A DNA stretch of 64,000 nt from Haloplanus sp. HW8-1 (GTDB lineage Archaea > Halobacteriota > Halobacteria > Halobacteriales > Haloferacaceae): positions 186,001-250,000 of the forward strand of contig NZ_CP098518.1 of the NCBI RefSeq assembly GCF_023703795.1, written 5' to 3'. The notes under the pieces are model-generated. The model was not told the origin of the DNA and made no database searches. It saw nothing but the letters and a program-made list of their open reading frames with translations. Made by a program: the position numbers and the translations under genes. Of this stretch, positions 1-8,802 are shown piece by piece. Numbering within the stretch: the stretch's first letter is position 1; every line of letters begins with the position of its first letter.

Positions 1-264
1 GGTTCCGGCCTGGTAGACGTCCTTGTGCTGGAGGATTCGCTGTCCGATTTCGAAAAACTGGAGGCTCGGCTCGTACGTCCCGTCGTCGGTGACGAGGTAG
101 CCGTGGTCGGTCAGGGTACTCAGGTGGTGGTGGACGGTCGCCTTGCTCCGACCCACCTCCTCGGCGATCTCCGTCACGCCCGCCGAGCCGAGATCGACGA
201 CGGCCTCGGCGATCTCGATCGACGTCTCGACTTATTTGACGGAATTTCTCGATTTCTCTTCCAT
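1..264 (-). pseudogene. IclR-type transcriptional regulator, 5' part, interrupted by a stop
   Basis: Read from ATG at 264, the frame gives ten residues ending NSVK, then TAA at 234-232. It then continues open to the window edge with VETSIEIAEAV and a winged-helix stretch (VTEIAEEVGRSKATVHHHL, then LTDHGYLV). Haloarchaeal IclR proteins normally begin with NSVK followed by one residue and VETS, so the stop replaces a single residue inside an otherwise normal N-terminus. No ATG or GTG lies between the stop and the HTH core. A TATA-like box at 291-296 sits at the right distance for the original start. Only about 77 residues after the stop are visible; the effector domain lies outside. This is most simply a recent nonsense mutation, or possibly a sequencing error. 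Confidence 0.6.
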
Positions 265-290
265 TCGTTCACTAAAACTGGTTGGAAAGG

Positions 291-296
291 CTTAAT
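291..296 (-). promoter_or_regulatory. TATA-like box for the IclR-type gene
   Basis: The plus strand reads CTTAAT, about 29 bp before the ATG at 264. This is leaderless-type spacing, so the promoter of the broken regulator looks intact. Confidence 0.4.
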
Positions 297-784
297 CGTT
301 TGGCATGCGGGAACGTGAGCACCCGTATCAGCATCCCGGCGGAGCGACGCGAACGTTCGACCGATCCGTGGCACGCTCCGTCCCGTCGGGGTGCGTCGCT
401 TCGGGGGTGGTCGGTGGGTGGTGCTATTCGCCCCGGCGACGACCCTCGGTATCCGTCCTCGGTCCACTACATATCATTTTTAGATATAATCTTTAGTTCT
501 GACTATTCGAGGCGACGATGTCGAGTCCCGGACCGCCGGCAGCGTCGTCGGATTCACGCCGTGTTCGACGAGAACGTGCGCAAAATCGACTAAAACGGCA
601 TTTTGTGGCAGCCTGGGGGATCGTCCCATCGTCACGTTCGACGGGGATGTGGGCGTTCGTCACGTGCGCCGTTGGAACTCGCGGAAAAACGCCCGGAGGC
701 GGCACGTCGCCGCCGCGGACGAGGTCGAATCGCTCGGGATTCCGTTTCCAGCGCGAAACGCTCGGCCCCGACTCTGGATATATA

Positions 785-798
785 ATTCAAATTTGAAT
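785..798. promoter_or_regulatory. Perfect 14-bp palindrome (operator-like)
   Basis: ATTCAAATTTGAAT is a perfect dyad with no spacer. It overlaps an AT-rich stretch with TATA-like sequence (GGATATATAATTC just upstream). No gene begins nearby in a convincing frame, so any regulated target is unknown. Confidence 0.35.
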
Positions 799-932
799 AC
801 ACCAAAATGATAAATTTCAGATAACGTTTGACCACGTCGAACGAGTCCCGCCGAGACGGGGCTACGAGTTCCGGTAGGATCGGCTGCACGCGACGCCCCG
901 ACGGTCGGTCCTGAGACGCCGCCCGTCGCCGG

Positions 933-2120
933 CTACCGGCGAAGAAAGTCGGCGCCGTTCGACAGGCGTCCGATCCCGGTGCCAGTGCCGGTCGCCGCGC
1001 CGCCGGTCCGGATGATGTTGAACGCCGTCACCAGGTCGGAACGGGAGATGAGGCCGACGAGTTCGCCGGCGTCGTCGACGACGGGCAGGCGGCCGACGCC
1101 CTCCTGTTGCATCGTCGAGATGGCGTCCATGGCCTCGGTCTCCGGCGTGATCGTCACCAACTCCGTGGCCATCACGTCCTCGACGCGGTAGGCGTCGCGC
1201 TCCACCTCGCGCACCTCGCGGGCGTCGTCGAGGGTGACCATTCCGACGAGACGCCCCTGACGAAGGACCGGGTAGCCCGTGTGGCGTTCACGGAACATCC
1301 GGTCGGTGAGCGTCGCCAGTGAGGTGTCGGCGGTGACGGTGTCGAGTTCGCCCGCCGGCGTCATGATGTCGCCGACGGTCACGCCCTCGAACGCCGCCCG
1401 CATCACCGTCTGCTGGGCCTCGCTCGACGCGCCGATGTAGATAAAGAAGGCGAGTGCGACCAGAAACAGGTTGGCGAAGATACCGACGATGGCGAGGACG
1501 ACGGCGAACAGTTTACCCACTTCCGCGGCGATCTGTGTCGCCTGGGCGTGCGGGCGGGTTCGGGCGAGCAGCGCCCGGAGGACGCGGCCGCCGTCCATCG
1601 GGAAGCCCGGAAGCATGTTGAAGACGGCCAGCGCGACGTTCGTCAGGGCGAGGTAGGCGAGGACGAACTGGACGGCCGGGAGGCGTCCGGGCACGACGAG
1701 GAAGCCGACGTACGACACGACACCGAGGGCGACGCTGACCAGCGGGCCGGCGACGGCGATGGTGAACTCCTGTTTCCAGTCCTCGGGCATCTCCGTGAAT
1801 CGGGCGACGCCGCCGAACAGCCAGAGGGTGATCGAGTCGATCTGGTAGCCGTAGCGCATGGCGACCAGGGAGTGGCCGAACTCGTGGAGCAGGACACAGA
1901 CGAACAGGCCGGTGGCCGCCGCCGCTCCGAGGATCCACCGCAGCGATCCCGCGGTGAGGGCGTCGGCGGGCATCGCGGCGCCGAAGACACCGTTCAGGAC
2001 GCCGACTAGATTCCCCACGTCCGACCCGATCAGCCACGCGAACAGGGGCAAGACGAGCAGAAAGGTCAGATCGAGTTTGATCGGAATACCGAACGCGCTC
2101 CCGATACGTATCCCGCGCAT
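933..2120 (-). CDS. Site-2 protease (M50) family membrane metalloprotease with CBS pair
   Basis: Likely intramembrane zinc protease of 395 residues. The zinc motif HEFGH is at 79-83, in a transmembrane segment, and the second signature NMLPGFPMDGG at about 168-178 supplies the third metal ligand. Further hydrophobic segments lie near residues 13-35, 60-80, 120-150 and 200-235. The C-terminal part from about 246 holds two CBS domains (GDIMTPAGE, then VEDVMATELVTI), which in this family sense adenine nucleotides and may gate the protease. The substrate is unknown. ATG at 2120 has a TATA-like box 27 bp upstream, so the transcript is probably leaderless. It stands alone, tail toward the gene-free region. 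Confidence 0.9.
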   Translation of the reverse strand: MRGIRIGSAFGIPIKLDLTFLLVLPLFAWLIGSDVGNLVGVLNGVFGAAMPADALTAGSLRWILGAAAATGLFVCVLLHEFGHSLVAMRYGYQIDSITLWLFGGVARFTEMPEDWKQEFTIAVAGPLVSVALGVVSYVGFLVVPGRLPAVQFVLAYLALTNVALAVFNMLPGFPMDGGRVLRALLARTRPHAQATQIAAEVGKLFAVVLAIVGIFANLFLVALAFFIYIGASSEAQQTVMRAAFEGVTVGDIMTPAGELDTVTADTSLATLTDRMFRERHTGYPVLRQGRLVGMVTLDDAREVREVERDAYRVEDVMATELVTITPETEAMDAISTMQQEGVGRLPVVDDAGELVGLISRSDLVTAFNIIRTGGAATGTGTGIGRLSNGADFLRR

Positions 2121-2143
2121 ACCGACTGTAGCGGGGGAGTCGA

Positions 2144-2149
2144 CTTAAC
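2144..2149 (-). promoter_or_regulatory. TATA-like box for the M50 protease
   Basis: CTTAAC on the plus strand, about 27 bp from the ATG at 2120. Confidence 0.45.
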
Positions 2150-2197
2150 TCTTGCAAGCGGGGTGGTCGTCCGGCGGCGTCGCCGTCGAGCGACCGG

Positions 2198-3880
2198 TCA
2201 GTTCGTGTTCGTCACCGGCGTCACCTCGAAGACGCCAACGGTGCCGCTGATCTCGAAGCCGACACAGAGCAACGGGTTCCGGATCGGGCTCTCGGACGCC
2301 GGGACGAAGTGGACGCCCTCCGGGGCGAAGTCGCCGGCACGGGCCGGATTGTCGCCCTGGGCGTCCTCCTCGGCCGCCGCGGCGAGGTCGTCCTCGCTCA
2401 CGCTGTAGTCGCGGTTGACGGCCATCTGCGTGTACGTCGGGTTCTCGGGACTCGTCACGTCGTAGGCGGTGATACCGCTTCCTTTCTCCTGCCCGATGAA
2501 CGCGAAGGTCCGGTCGCCGACGACGCCGAGTTCGGCGCTTTCGGTCTCCGGACCGCTCTCGACGACGTTCACGTGGCCGTCGGGGTACTGCTCGGCGAAC
2601 GTCCGCTCGAACCGGCTCCCGCTGTCGAACGCGAGTCGCAGGCCGTCGTCCTCGACCTGCCACACGGAGAACGACCGGCCGCCGATGGCGTAGATGTCGG
2701 TGTAACCGTTCGGCCCACCGGCGAACTCCGCCATCGCCGCCTCGTTGACTTCCATGTTGCCGAGATTCTCGGGCCGTTTCAGTTCCTCGACGCTGTCGAC
2801 GTAGGGGTTCTCCGAGAGGTCGAAGCCAGCCGGATCGAGGTCGAGATTCTTCAGCACGCTCACCTCGAAGTCCTTTGCGTCACCTTCGTTGGCGGTGACG
2901 ACGAACGTGTCGCCACCCACCTCGTAGGCGTCGATGGCGTCGGGCTGGTACATCCCCTTGAGCGGCCAGTTCTGGAGGCTGCTGCCGTCTACGTCGCTCG
3001 TGTCGAGTTCGTTGCCGGGGAGCGAGAAGTCCTTGAACCCGAGGCCGTCGATGCGTTCGACCGTCGCCGACGCGAGGTCGACCGTCGCGATGGCGTTGTT
3101 CTCCTGAATGCTGACGAACGCGCGTTCGCCGTCGGGCGCGACGGTGACGAACTCCGGCTCGATGACCGTCGAGGCGACGGCCTCACCGTCACCGGACGTG
3201 ACGAGGTGGACGGCCTCATCTCGGAGCGCGGCCTCCTGCCCGTCGAAGGCGCCGAACGTCGCCGTCGAGACGCTGGCGTTCCGTGCGCCGTTGCTGATGT
3301 CGATCACGCTGACCGAACCGGCGGGGTCGGTCGACCCGCCCGGCTCGCCCTCGTTGGCGACGACGACGTAGTCCCCGTTGGGGGTGATAGTCACCTTGTC
3401 CGGAAGCGGGCCGACCGACACCGCGCCGACGAACTCCAGCGACGAGGGGTCGTAGAACGCGACGGCGCCGTCGTCGGTCGCCGGGTCGGCCTCGATGGCC
3501 GCCGCGACGAGGGACCCGTCGACGTCGACGCTGTTGGTCCCCCCGACCGACGAGACGACGTCGCTCTCGGCGCCGACGAGGTCGCTCGCGTTCAACACCG
3601 CGTCCTGTGTCGGGGTCGACGGGTCCGAGAGGTCGAGCACTTCGACCTGTCCGGCGCCCGAGTTGACGACGAACAGCCGGCTCCGGGGGGCGTGGAAGGC
3701 GACGATCTCCGCCCCGCCGAGCGCTTCGCCGGTCGCGTACCGGCCGATGCGGTTCAGCCGTACCGTCTCGACGTCGGTACTGCCCCCGCCGAACTGCGCC
3801 GCGAGGCCGGACGGAATCGCCGCTCCGGCCAGTAGTCCGAGTGCGCTGCGTCGGCTCAATCCCAACTCGTTCGGTGTCAC
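2198..3880 (-). CDS. Tat-exported beta-propeller protein, choice-of-anchor I type
   Basis: 560 residues. The N-terminus carries a twin-arginine signal (LSRRSALGLLAGAA, residues 8-21) followed by a short Ala/Gly-rich segment, so export by Tat to the cell surface is expected. The body repeats LYWD/YVTN-like blades (for example LFVVNSGAGQVEVLDLSDPS, YVVVANEGEPGGS, TFVVTANEGDAKD) typical of the choice-of-anchor I family, annotated elsewhere as phytase-like or alkaline-phosphatase-like. The enzymatic role is not established. It is strongly acidic, as expected outside a halophile. GTG at 3880 is the start that keeps the Tat signal; a TATA-like box lies 37 bp upstream, implying a leader of about 10 nt. 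Confidence 0.75.
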   Translation of the reverse strand: MTPNELGLSRRSALGLLAGAAIPSGLAAQFGGGSTDVETVRLNRIGRYATGEALGGAEIVAFHAPRSRLFVVNSGAGQVEVLDLSDPSTPTQDAVLNASDLVGAESDVVSSVGGTNSVDVDGSLVAAAIEADPATDDGAVAFYDPSSLEFVGAVSVGPLPDKVTITPNGDYVVVANEGEPGGSTDPAGSVSVIDISNGARNASVSTATFGAFDGQEAALRDEAVHLVTSGDGEAVASTVIEPEFVTVAPDGERAFVSIQENNAIATVDLASATVERIDGLGFKDFSLPGNELDTSDVDGSSLQNWPLKGMYQPDAIDAYEVGGDTFVVTANEGDAKDFEVSVLKNLDLDPAGFDLSENPYVDSVEELKRPENLGNMEVNEAAMAEFAGGPNGYTDIYAIGGRSFSVWQVEDDGLRLAFDSGSRFERTFAEQYPDGHVNVVESGPETESAELGVVGDRTFAFIGQEKGSGITAYDVTSPENPTYTQMAVNRDYSVSEDDLAAAAEEDAQGDNPARAGDFAPEGVHFVPASESPIRNPLLCVGFEISGTVGVFEVTPVTNTN

Positions 3881-3912
3881 ACCAACAGCCGATCGCCGCC
3901 GGGTAATACCTG

Positions 3913-3919
3913 CTTATAA
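3913..3919 (-). promoter_or_regulatory. TATA-like box for the propeller protein
   Basis: CTTATAA on the plus strand gives TTATAAG on the minus strand, the strongest TATA match between the divergent genes starting at 3880 and 4019. Confidence 0.45.
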
Positions 3920-4018
3920 TACCGGTACGTAGTCCTCCCGATCGATGGGTGGGGATGGGAAGACCCCCAGGTGCCCCCGACGCCAAACGCTTTGTCCCAG
4001 GGTCGCCTACCGGCGTGC

Positions 4019-4396
4019 ATGAGCGAGCAGTCACCGACGCCGGCCGTCAAGCGCGCCGACGAGATTGACTACGAACCGGTCGACGCCGCCGCCGGCCTCT
4101 CGAAGGGCGTCCTGATCGGCGACTCCGACGGTGCCCCCCACTTCGCGATGCGTCGCTTCACCCTCGAACCCGGAGCCGAGGTGCCCTCCCACACCAACGC
4201 GGTCGAACACGAGCAGTACGTCCTCTCGGGGGAGTACGTCGTCGGCATCGGCGACGAGGAACACACCGTCTCGGCCGGGGACTCGCTTCTGATCCCCGCC
4301 GGCGTCCCACACTGGTACCGCAACGAGGGCGACGAGGCAGGCGCGTTCCTCTGTGCGGTGCCCAACGGCGACGACACCATCGAACTCGTCGAGTAG
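4019..4396 (+). CDS. Cupin domain protein
   Basis: 125 residues forming a single small beta-barrel cupin. Motif 1 is visible as GAEVPSHTNAVEHEQYVLSG, where His and Glu residues can bind a metal. Motif 2 is GDSLLIPAGVPHWYRN with its His. The family includes sugar isomerases, dioxygenases and small-molecule sensors, so the reaction cannot be named. ATG at 4019 starts MSEQSPTP; an in-frame upstream start at 3971 would add an unlikely Pro-rich tail. It is followed by the helicase 45 bp later. Confidence 0.8.
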   Translation: MSEQSPTPAVKRADEIDYEPVDAAAGLSKGVLIGDSDGAPHFAMRRFTLEPGAEVPSHTNAVEHEQYVLSGEYVVGIGDEEHTVSAGDSLLIPAGVPHWYRNEGDEAGAFLCAVPNGDDTIELVE

Positions 4397-4441
4397 CACG
4401 GAGTCGAACGGCTGAAATACCCCGTCCACCTACCGCAGGTC

Positions 4442-6496
4442 GTGTCACGGCAGGTCGGACGGGTCGAGACGCTCTTTCTGCACGGTCGCGACGGCGACTT
4501 CCTGGTCGCCGTCACCCGCGACGGTGACCGGGTGTTCCGGGCGGTCCTCGACCTCAAGGAGACGGACGCCGGTCCCCGTCCCGCTCGCTTCCGGATCAAG
4601 CGCGGGTCAAGCGAGGAGCCGCGCGACCCGAGCCAGTTCGTCGAACTCGCGCGCCGCGCCGAGCGCATCCGGATCTCCCAGCAGACCTCGGCCGCGGACC
4701 GAGAGCGTCTGGAGTCGATGCTCGACGGCTACCAGCTCGACGCACTCACGGTCCGGACCTGTCGCTACTGCGCCGCCGACGGCCGCTACTCGCCGATCAC
4801 GGCGGACACCGCGATCAAGGCCGATCGGGACCACATCTGTCCCGACTGCGCGAAGCGGGAACTCGACGGCGAACTCGCGTACGCCGGCGGACTGACCGGG
4901 GCCGCACAGGACCGCCTCGAAGACCTCCTGCTGGAGGTACAGGACCTCGACCGCATCGTCAACCTCCTCCAGGGGGAACTCGATCCCGACCTCACGAAGT
5001 TCGACGAGATCGGGGCGACCGTCGAGGACGTCGACCCCGTCCCGACGGCCGACCTCGACCTCCATCCCGACCTGAAGGCGCAGGTCACCGACCGCTTCGA
5101 CTCCCTGCTCCCCGTCCAGAGCCTCTCGGTCCGGAACGGTCTCATGGACGGCGACGACCAGCTCGTCGTGAGTGCGACGGCGACAGGCAAGACGCTCGTG
5201 GGCGAACTCGCCGGCATCGACCGCGCGCTGACGGGCAAGGGAAAACTGCTCTTTCTCGTTCCCCTCGTCGCCCTCGCCAACCAGAAGGAGGAGAACTTCG
5301 AGGAGCGGTACGGCGACCTCGTCGACGTGACGATCCGCGTCGGCGGCAGCCGCGTCACCGACGACGGGACGCGGTTCGATCCCTCGGCCGACGTCGTCGT
5401 CGGCACCTACGAGGGCATCGACCACGCCCTGCGGACGGGCAAGGATCTCGGCGACGTGGGGACCGTCGTCATCGACGAGGTTCACACTCTGAAGGAGGGC
5501 GAACGCGGGCACCGCCTCGACGGGATGATCTCGCGGCTCAAACACTACTGCGAGCGTCGGGCGGCAACCGGCGGCGACTACGACGGCGCCCAGTGGATCT
5601 ACCTCTCGGCGACCGTCGGCAATCCCGAGTGGCTGGCTCGCAACCTGGGCGCCACCCTCATCGAGTTCGAGGAGCGGCCGGTCCCCATCGAGCGCCACCT
5701 GACGTTCGCCGACGCCCAGGAGAAGACCCGCATCGAGAACCGGCTGGTCCGGCGGGCCTTCGACAGCAAGTCCTCGAAGGGCTACCGCGGTCAGACCATC
5801 ATCTTCACCAACTCGCGGCGACGCTGTCACGAGATCTCACGGAAACTGGAGTACGACTCGGCGCCCTACCACGCCGGCCTCGATTACGGCCGGCGCAAGC
5901 GCGTCGAACGCCAGTTCGGAAACCAGGACCTCGCGGCGGTCGTCACCACCGCGGCGCTGGCCGCGGGCGTCGACTTCCCCGCCTCACAGGTGATCTTCGA
6001 TACGCTGGCGATGGGCATCGAGTGGCTGTCGGTTCAGGAGTTCGAGCAGATGCTCGGCCGGGCCGGCCGCCCCGACTACCACGATCAGGGCGTCGTCTAC
6101 CTCCTGGTCGAGCCGGACTGCGCCTACCACAACAGCATGGAGATGACCGAGGACGAGGTGGCGTTCAAGTTGCTGAAAGGCGAGATGGAGGACGTCCGCA
6201 CCGTCTACGACCTCTCGGCGGCCGCCGAGGAGACGCTGGCGAACGTCACCGTCGCGGGGAAGGGGGCCAAGCGACTCAACGACCGAATGCTCGGCGACGT
6301 GCCGACCAAACGCGCCATCGCCAAACTGCTGGAGTGGGACTTCATCGACGGACTGGCGCCGACGCCGCTCGGGCGGGCGGTGACCCGGCACTTCCTCGCG
6401 CCCGACGACGCCTTCGCCATCCTCGATCGCATCCGCAGGGGGATGGACCCCTACGACCTCGTCGCCGAACTCGAACTCCGGGACGACGAGGGTTAG
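4442..6496 (+). CDS. Archaeal superfamily II DEAD/DEAH-box helicase with zinc ribbon
   Basis: 684 residues. The N-terminal region ends in a zinc ribbon with Cys107, Cys110, Cys133 and Cys136. The helicase core follows: motif I ATATGKT at 245-251, motif II DEVH at 345-348, motif III SAT at 389-391, and motif VI around QMLGRAGRP. The C-terminal part resembles Ski2-like helicases (CPF-ending segments, GxxDYHDQG). It probably unwinds DNA or RNA in repair or RNA turnover; the substrate is unknown. GTG at 4442 gives MSRQVGRVETLFLHG. The stop overlaps the stop of the convergent thioesterase. Confidence 0.85.
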   Translation: MSRQVGRVETLFLHGRDGDFLVAVTRDGDRVFRAVLDLKETDAGPRPARFRIKRGSSEEPRDPSQFVELARRAERIRISQQTSAADRERLESMLDGYQLDALTVRTCRYCAADGRYSPITADTAIKADRDHICPDCAKRELDGELAYAGGLTGAAQDRLEDLLLEVQDLDRIVNLLQGELDPDLTKFDEIGATVEDVDPVPTADLDLHPDLKAQVTDRFDSLLPVQSLSVRNGLMDGDDQLVVSATATGKTLVGELAGIDRALTGKGKLLFLVPLVALANQKEENFEERYGDLVDVTIRVGGSRVTDDGTRFDPSADVVVGTYEGIDHALRTGKDLGDVGTVVIDEVHTLKEGERGHRLDGMISRLKHYCERRAATGGDYDGAQWIYLSATVGNPEWLARNLGATLIEFEERPVPIERHLTFADAQEKTRIENRLVRRAFDSKSSKGYRGQTIIFTNSRRRCHEISRKLEYDSAPYHAGLDYGRRKRVERQFGNQDLAAVVTTAALAAGVDFPASQVIFDTLAMGIEWLSVQEFEQMLGRAGRPDYHDQGVVYLLVEPDCAYHNSMEMTEDEVAFKLLKGEMEDVRTVYDLSAAAEETLANVTVAGKGAKRLNDRMLGDVPTKRAIAKLLEWDFIDGLAPTPLGRAVTRHFLAPDDAFAILDRIRRGMDPYDLVAELELRDDEG

Positions 6497-6906
6497 TCGG
6501 CCCGGGCCTCCTCGCGTCTAGCCTCCATTCGATCCACCCACGCCGCCGGGAGCGGCCGCGACCCGTCGCCGTCGGGGTCGACGTACACCTGCACCGTCTC
6601 GGCCGTCGCGGCCACCCGCTCGCCGACCCGGACCTCGTAGCCCATGGTGACGCTCGATTTGCCGATCGAGCGCATGCCCATGGCGACGGTCACCTCGTCG
6701 TCGAGTTCGATCTCGCTGCGGTAGTCGATCTCCAGGTTGACCAGCACGGTGTCGATGTCGTCGAGGCCGACGCCGAGGACGTCGGCGTAGTAGTCGACCC
6801 GTGCCTGTTCGAGGTAGGTCGCGTAGACGGCGTTGTTGACGTGGTGCATGGCGTCGACGTCCCGAAAGCGCACCTGCAAGTCGGTCTCGTACTCGAACGT
6901 GGACAT
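6493..6906 (-). CDS. Hotdog-fold acyl-CoA thioesterase (4-hydroxybenzoyl-CoA type)
   Basis: 137 residues, the usual length for single-hotdog thioesterases. The segment VRFRDVDAMHHVNNAVY matches the YbgC/4HBT active-site motif, with the Asp that acts as nucleophile or base. It likely hydrolyses an acyl-CoA or aryl-CoA. ATG at 6906 (MSTFEYETDLQVRF) is chosen; an earlier in-frame start at 6930 would add eight residues outside the fold. It is divergent from a 3-hydroxyacyl-CoA dehydrogenase, so a shared role in acyl-CoA metabolism is plausible. Confidence 0.85.
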   Translation of the reverse strand: MSTFEYETDLQVRFRDVDAMHHVNNAVYATYLEQARVDYYADVLGVGLDDIDTVLVNLEIDYRSEIELDDEVTVAMGMRSIGKSSVTMGYEVRVGERVAATAETVQVYVDPDGDGSRPLPAAWVDRMEARREEARAD

Positions 6907-6961
6907 ACTGGACGGTGGACGACCGTGCATTTGTGCCTACCGGCGGGGGCAAGGCCGGAGG

Positions 6962-6965
6962 TTTA
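6962..6965 (+). promoter_or_regulatory. TATA-like box for 3-hydroxyacyl-CoA dehydrogenase
   Basis: TTTA in GGTTTATGCC, about 29 bp before ATG 6993. It supports that ATG rather than the in-frame upstream start at 6915. Confidence 0.45.
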
Positions 6966-6992
6966 TGCCCCCGACAGCCGTCCGTCCGGTCG

Positions 6993-7949
6993 ATGTCAAC
7001 GACCACGCCATCGGCACCGGCGGCGGTGACCGTCGTCGGCGCGGGGACGATGGGTCACGGGCTCGCGGTCCAGTTCGCCCGTCACGGCGCGGGCGTGACC
7101 CTCGTCGACCACCGCCAGTCGAACCTCGACTGGGCCCGCGACGGCGTCGACGATGCTCTCGCCTTCCTCGACGCGGAGGGGTTGCTCGACGCCGCTCCCG
7201 ACGCCGTCCGCGGCCGGATCGACTACACGCTCGACCTCCCGGTGGCGGCGTCGGACGCCGCGCTGGTGATCGAGAGCGTCTCCGAGGACCTCGACACGAA
7301 AGCGGCGGTCTTCGGGGAACTCGCGGCGGCGGCGCCGGCCGACGCCGTCCTCGCGACGAACACCTCGGGCATCCCGATCACCGACATCGGCGAGGCGGTG
7401 CCGGCGGTCGCCGACCGAATCGTCGGCTGTCACTGGTGGAATCCGCCGTATCTCCTGCCGACCGTCGAGGTGGTTCGCGGCGAGGCGACGAGCGACACGA
7501 CCGTCGACCGGACGGCGGCGTTCGTCGAGGCCGTCGGCCGCGATCCGATCGTCGTCGAACGCGACGTCCCCGGCTTCGTCTGGAACCGAATTCAGTTCGC
7601 CGTCCTCCGGGAGTGTACCCACCTCGTGACCGAAGGCGTGGCCTCGCTTTCGGACGTCGAACGGGCGGTCCGGGACGGCTACGCCCTCCGAACCGCCGTC
7701 GTCGGCCCGTTCGAGACGGTCGACCTCGCCGGCCTCGACCTGTTTCGAACCATCGCGGAGAACCTCTATCCCCACCTGAGCGACGCGACGGAGCCGGGAC
7801 CCCTCTTCGAGGAGCGACTGGCGGCCGGTCGCGGCGGCGTCGAGGACGGCGCGGGATTCCACGAGTACGACGACGACCCGGCGACGCTGATTCGACGCCG
7901 CGACGAGCGCGTGGCGGCCGTCCGGCGGGCGCTCGCGGACGACGACTGA
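6993..7949 (+). CDS. 3-hydroxyacyl-CoA dehydrogenase
   Basis: 318 residues. The N-terminal Rossmann NAD site is VTVVGAGTMGHGLAVQFA (about 11-28). The catalytic neighbourhood includes ATNTSGIPITDIG and GCHWWNPPYLLPTVEVV, where the His belongs to the His-Glu pair. The C-terminal helical domain starts around PGFVWNRIQFAVLREC. It oxidises 3-hydroxyacyl-CoA to 3-ketoacyl-CoA in beta-oxidation or a related degradation route. It is a stand-alone form without a fused enoyl-CoA hydratase. The neighbouring thioesterase and the MaoC/carboxylase operon fit acyl-CoA catabolism. Confidence 0.85.
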   Translation: MSTTTPSAPAAVTVVGAGTMGHGLAVQFARHGAGVTLVDHRQSNLDWARDGVDDALAFLDAEGLLDAAPDAVRGRIDYTLDLPVAASDAALVIESVSEDLDTKAAVFGELAAAAPADAVLATNTSGIPITDIGEAVPAVADRIVGCHWWNPPYLLPTVEVVRGEATSDTTVDRTAAFVEAVGRDPIVVERDVPGFVWNRIQFAVLRECTHLVTEGVASLSDVERAVRDGYALRTAVVGPFETVDLAGLDLFRTIAENLYPHLSDATEPGPLFEERLAAGRGGVEDGAGFHEYDDDPATLIRRRDERVAAVRRALADDD

Positions 7950-7955
7950 CCTCGG

Positions 7956-8162
7956 TCAGCGCATCTCGTCGAGGTGTTCGAAGGCGTCGGCGTCGGCGGT
8001 CAGCCAGTGGGTGAGCCGCTCGACCTCGCTCGCGCCCGGCGGGTAGAGCGTCCGTCGATCCGCGGCTCCCTCGTAGGTGACGACGACCGACCGGAGGCCG
8101 GCGTCCGCCGTCGATTCCTCGACGTCGGGGGCGGCGTCGTCTGGCTGTGAGGTGTTCGACAT
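7956..8162 (-). CDS. Small conserved haloarchaeal protein (DUF7511-like)
   Basis: 68 residues with an acidic N-terminus and a conserved-looking core, VVVTYEGAADRRTLYPPGAS, then VERLTHWLTADADAF. I recall this pattern from a haloarchaeal family of unknown function (DUF7511, from memory). There is no signal, membrane segment or metal motif. A TATA-like GTTAAC lies about 30 bp upstream of ATG 8162. It converges on the dehydrogenase, leaving a 6-bp gap. Confidence 0.7.
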   Translation of the reverse strand: MSNTSQPDDAAPDVEESTADAGLRSVVVTYEGAADRRTLYPPGASEVERLTHWLTADADAFEHLDEMR

Positions 8163-8298
8163 GACTCACGTCGGAATCGACGGCGGGGACGGTTAACGGC
8201 TGCTATGTGAACTCCGGGGACCGGTGGGACGCCCCGTGTCGCCCAGTACGTCAACGTATCACAACGTGACGATCCCGACGATTTCGACTGGAGGTGGA

Positions 8299-8748
8299 TC
8301 ATGACGGCCGTTTCTTCGCGAGGACGGTGCGATCGAACGCACACACCAGTCGGTCGTCGCCGGCGTACGCCTCCACGTGCATCGTGACTACGCCCCGGTC
8401 GCCGTCGCTGGTCTCGCGCTTGTCCGTCACCGTGGTCCGGGCGCGGAGCGTGTCGCCGGGGTAGACGGGCGCCGGATGCTCCACGTCGTCGTAGCCGAGG
8501 TTGGCGACGATGGTGCCGTCGGTCGTGTCGGGAATCGTCAATCCCACCGCGAGGCTCATCGTGTAGAGACCGTTGACGATGCGCTCCCCGAACTCCGTTT
8601 CGGCCGCGAACTCGGCGTCGAGATGGAGCGGTTGCTGGTTCATCGTCATGTCGCAGAACCGCTGGTTGTCGCTCTCGGTGATCGTCCGCCGTTTCTCGTG
8701 TTCGAAGGTCCGACCGACCTCGAACTCCTCGTAGTAACACCCGGTCAT
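8299..8748 (-). CDS. MaoC-family (R)-enoyl-CoA hydratase/dehydratase
   Basis: 149 residues with a single hotdog domain. YYEEFEVGRTFEHEKRRTI is the usual MaoC N-terminus, and the hydratase region reads FCDMTMNQQPLHLDAEFA, then FGERIVNGLYTMSLAVGL (a D-x(4)-H-like arrangement). It probably hydrates an enoyl-CoA made by the upstream acyl-CoA dehydrogenase. The ATG at 8748 (MTGCYYEEF) is preferred; the in-frame start at 8775 adds nine residues in the intergenic gap. It is the last gene of a three-gene minus-strand operon, 54 bp after the carboxylase stop. Confidence 0.85.
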   Translation of the reverse strand: MTGCYYEEFEVGRTFEHEKRRTITESDNQRFCDMTMNQQPLHLDAEFAAETEFGERIVNGLYTMSLAVGLTIPDTTDGTIVANLGYDDVEHPAPVYPGDTLRARTTVTDKRETSDGDRGVVTMHVEAYAGDDRLVCAFDRTVLAKKRPS

Positions 8749-8802
8749 GGGGGCGACGTGGGCCGCAGCGGGCAAAGTGATTCCGCCGGTTCCGCGACGG
8801 GC

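Larger units (their letters stand above)
265..932. other. Gene-free, compositionally mixed intergenic region
   Basis: Open frames here are short, Arg/Ser-rich and resemble no family I know. AT-rich islands lie near 470-500 and 775-835 inside GC-rich DNA. The second holds a perfect 14-bp palindrome (785-798). A short inverted repeat, AGAT-ATA-ATCT, lies at 482-492. No tRNA, repeat array or gene fragment was recognised. It may be decayed accessory DNA next to the broken regulator. Confidence 0.5.

Noticed and set aside
518-796. Short ORFs in the first intergenic region (518-796 +, 493-705 -, 632-889 -)
   Set aside because: Arg/Pro/Ser-rich, overlapping each other on both strands, with no family resemblance.
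2309-3835. 508-residue plus-strand frame over the propeller gene
   Set aside because: It has no domain and Val/Asp/Arg bias, and lies wholly opposite a Tat-signal protein with recognisable blades.
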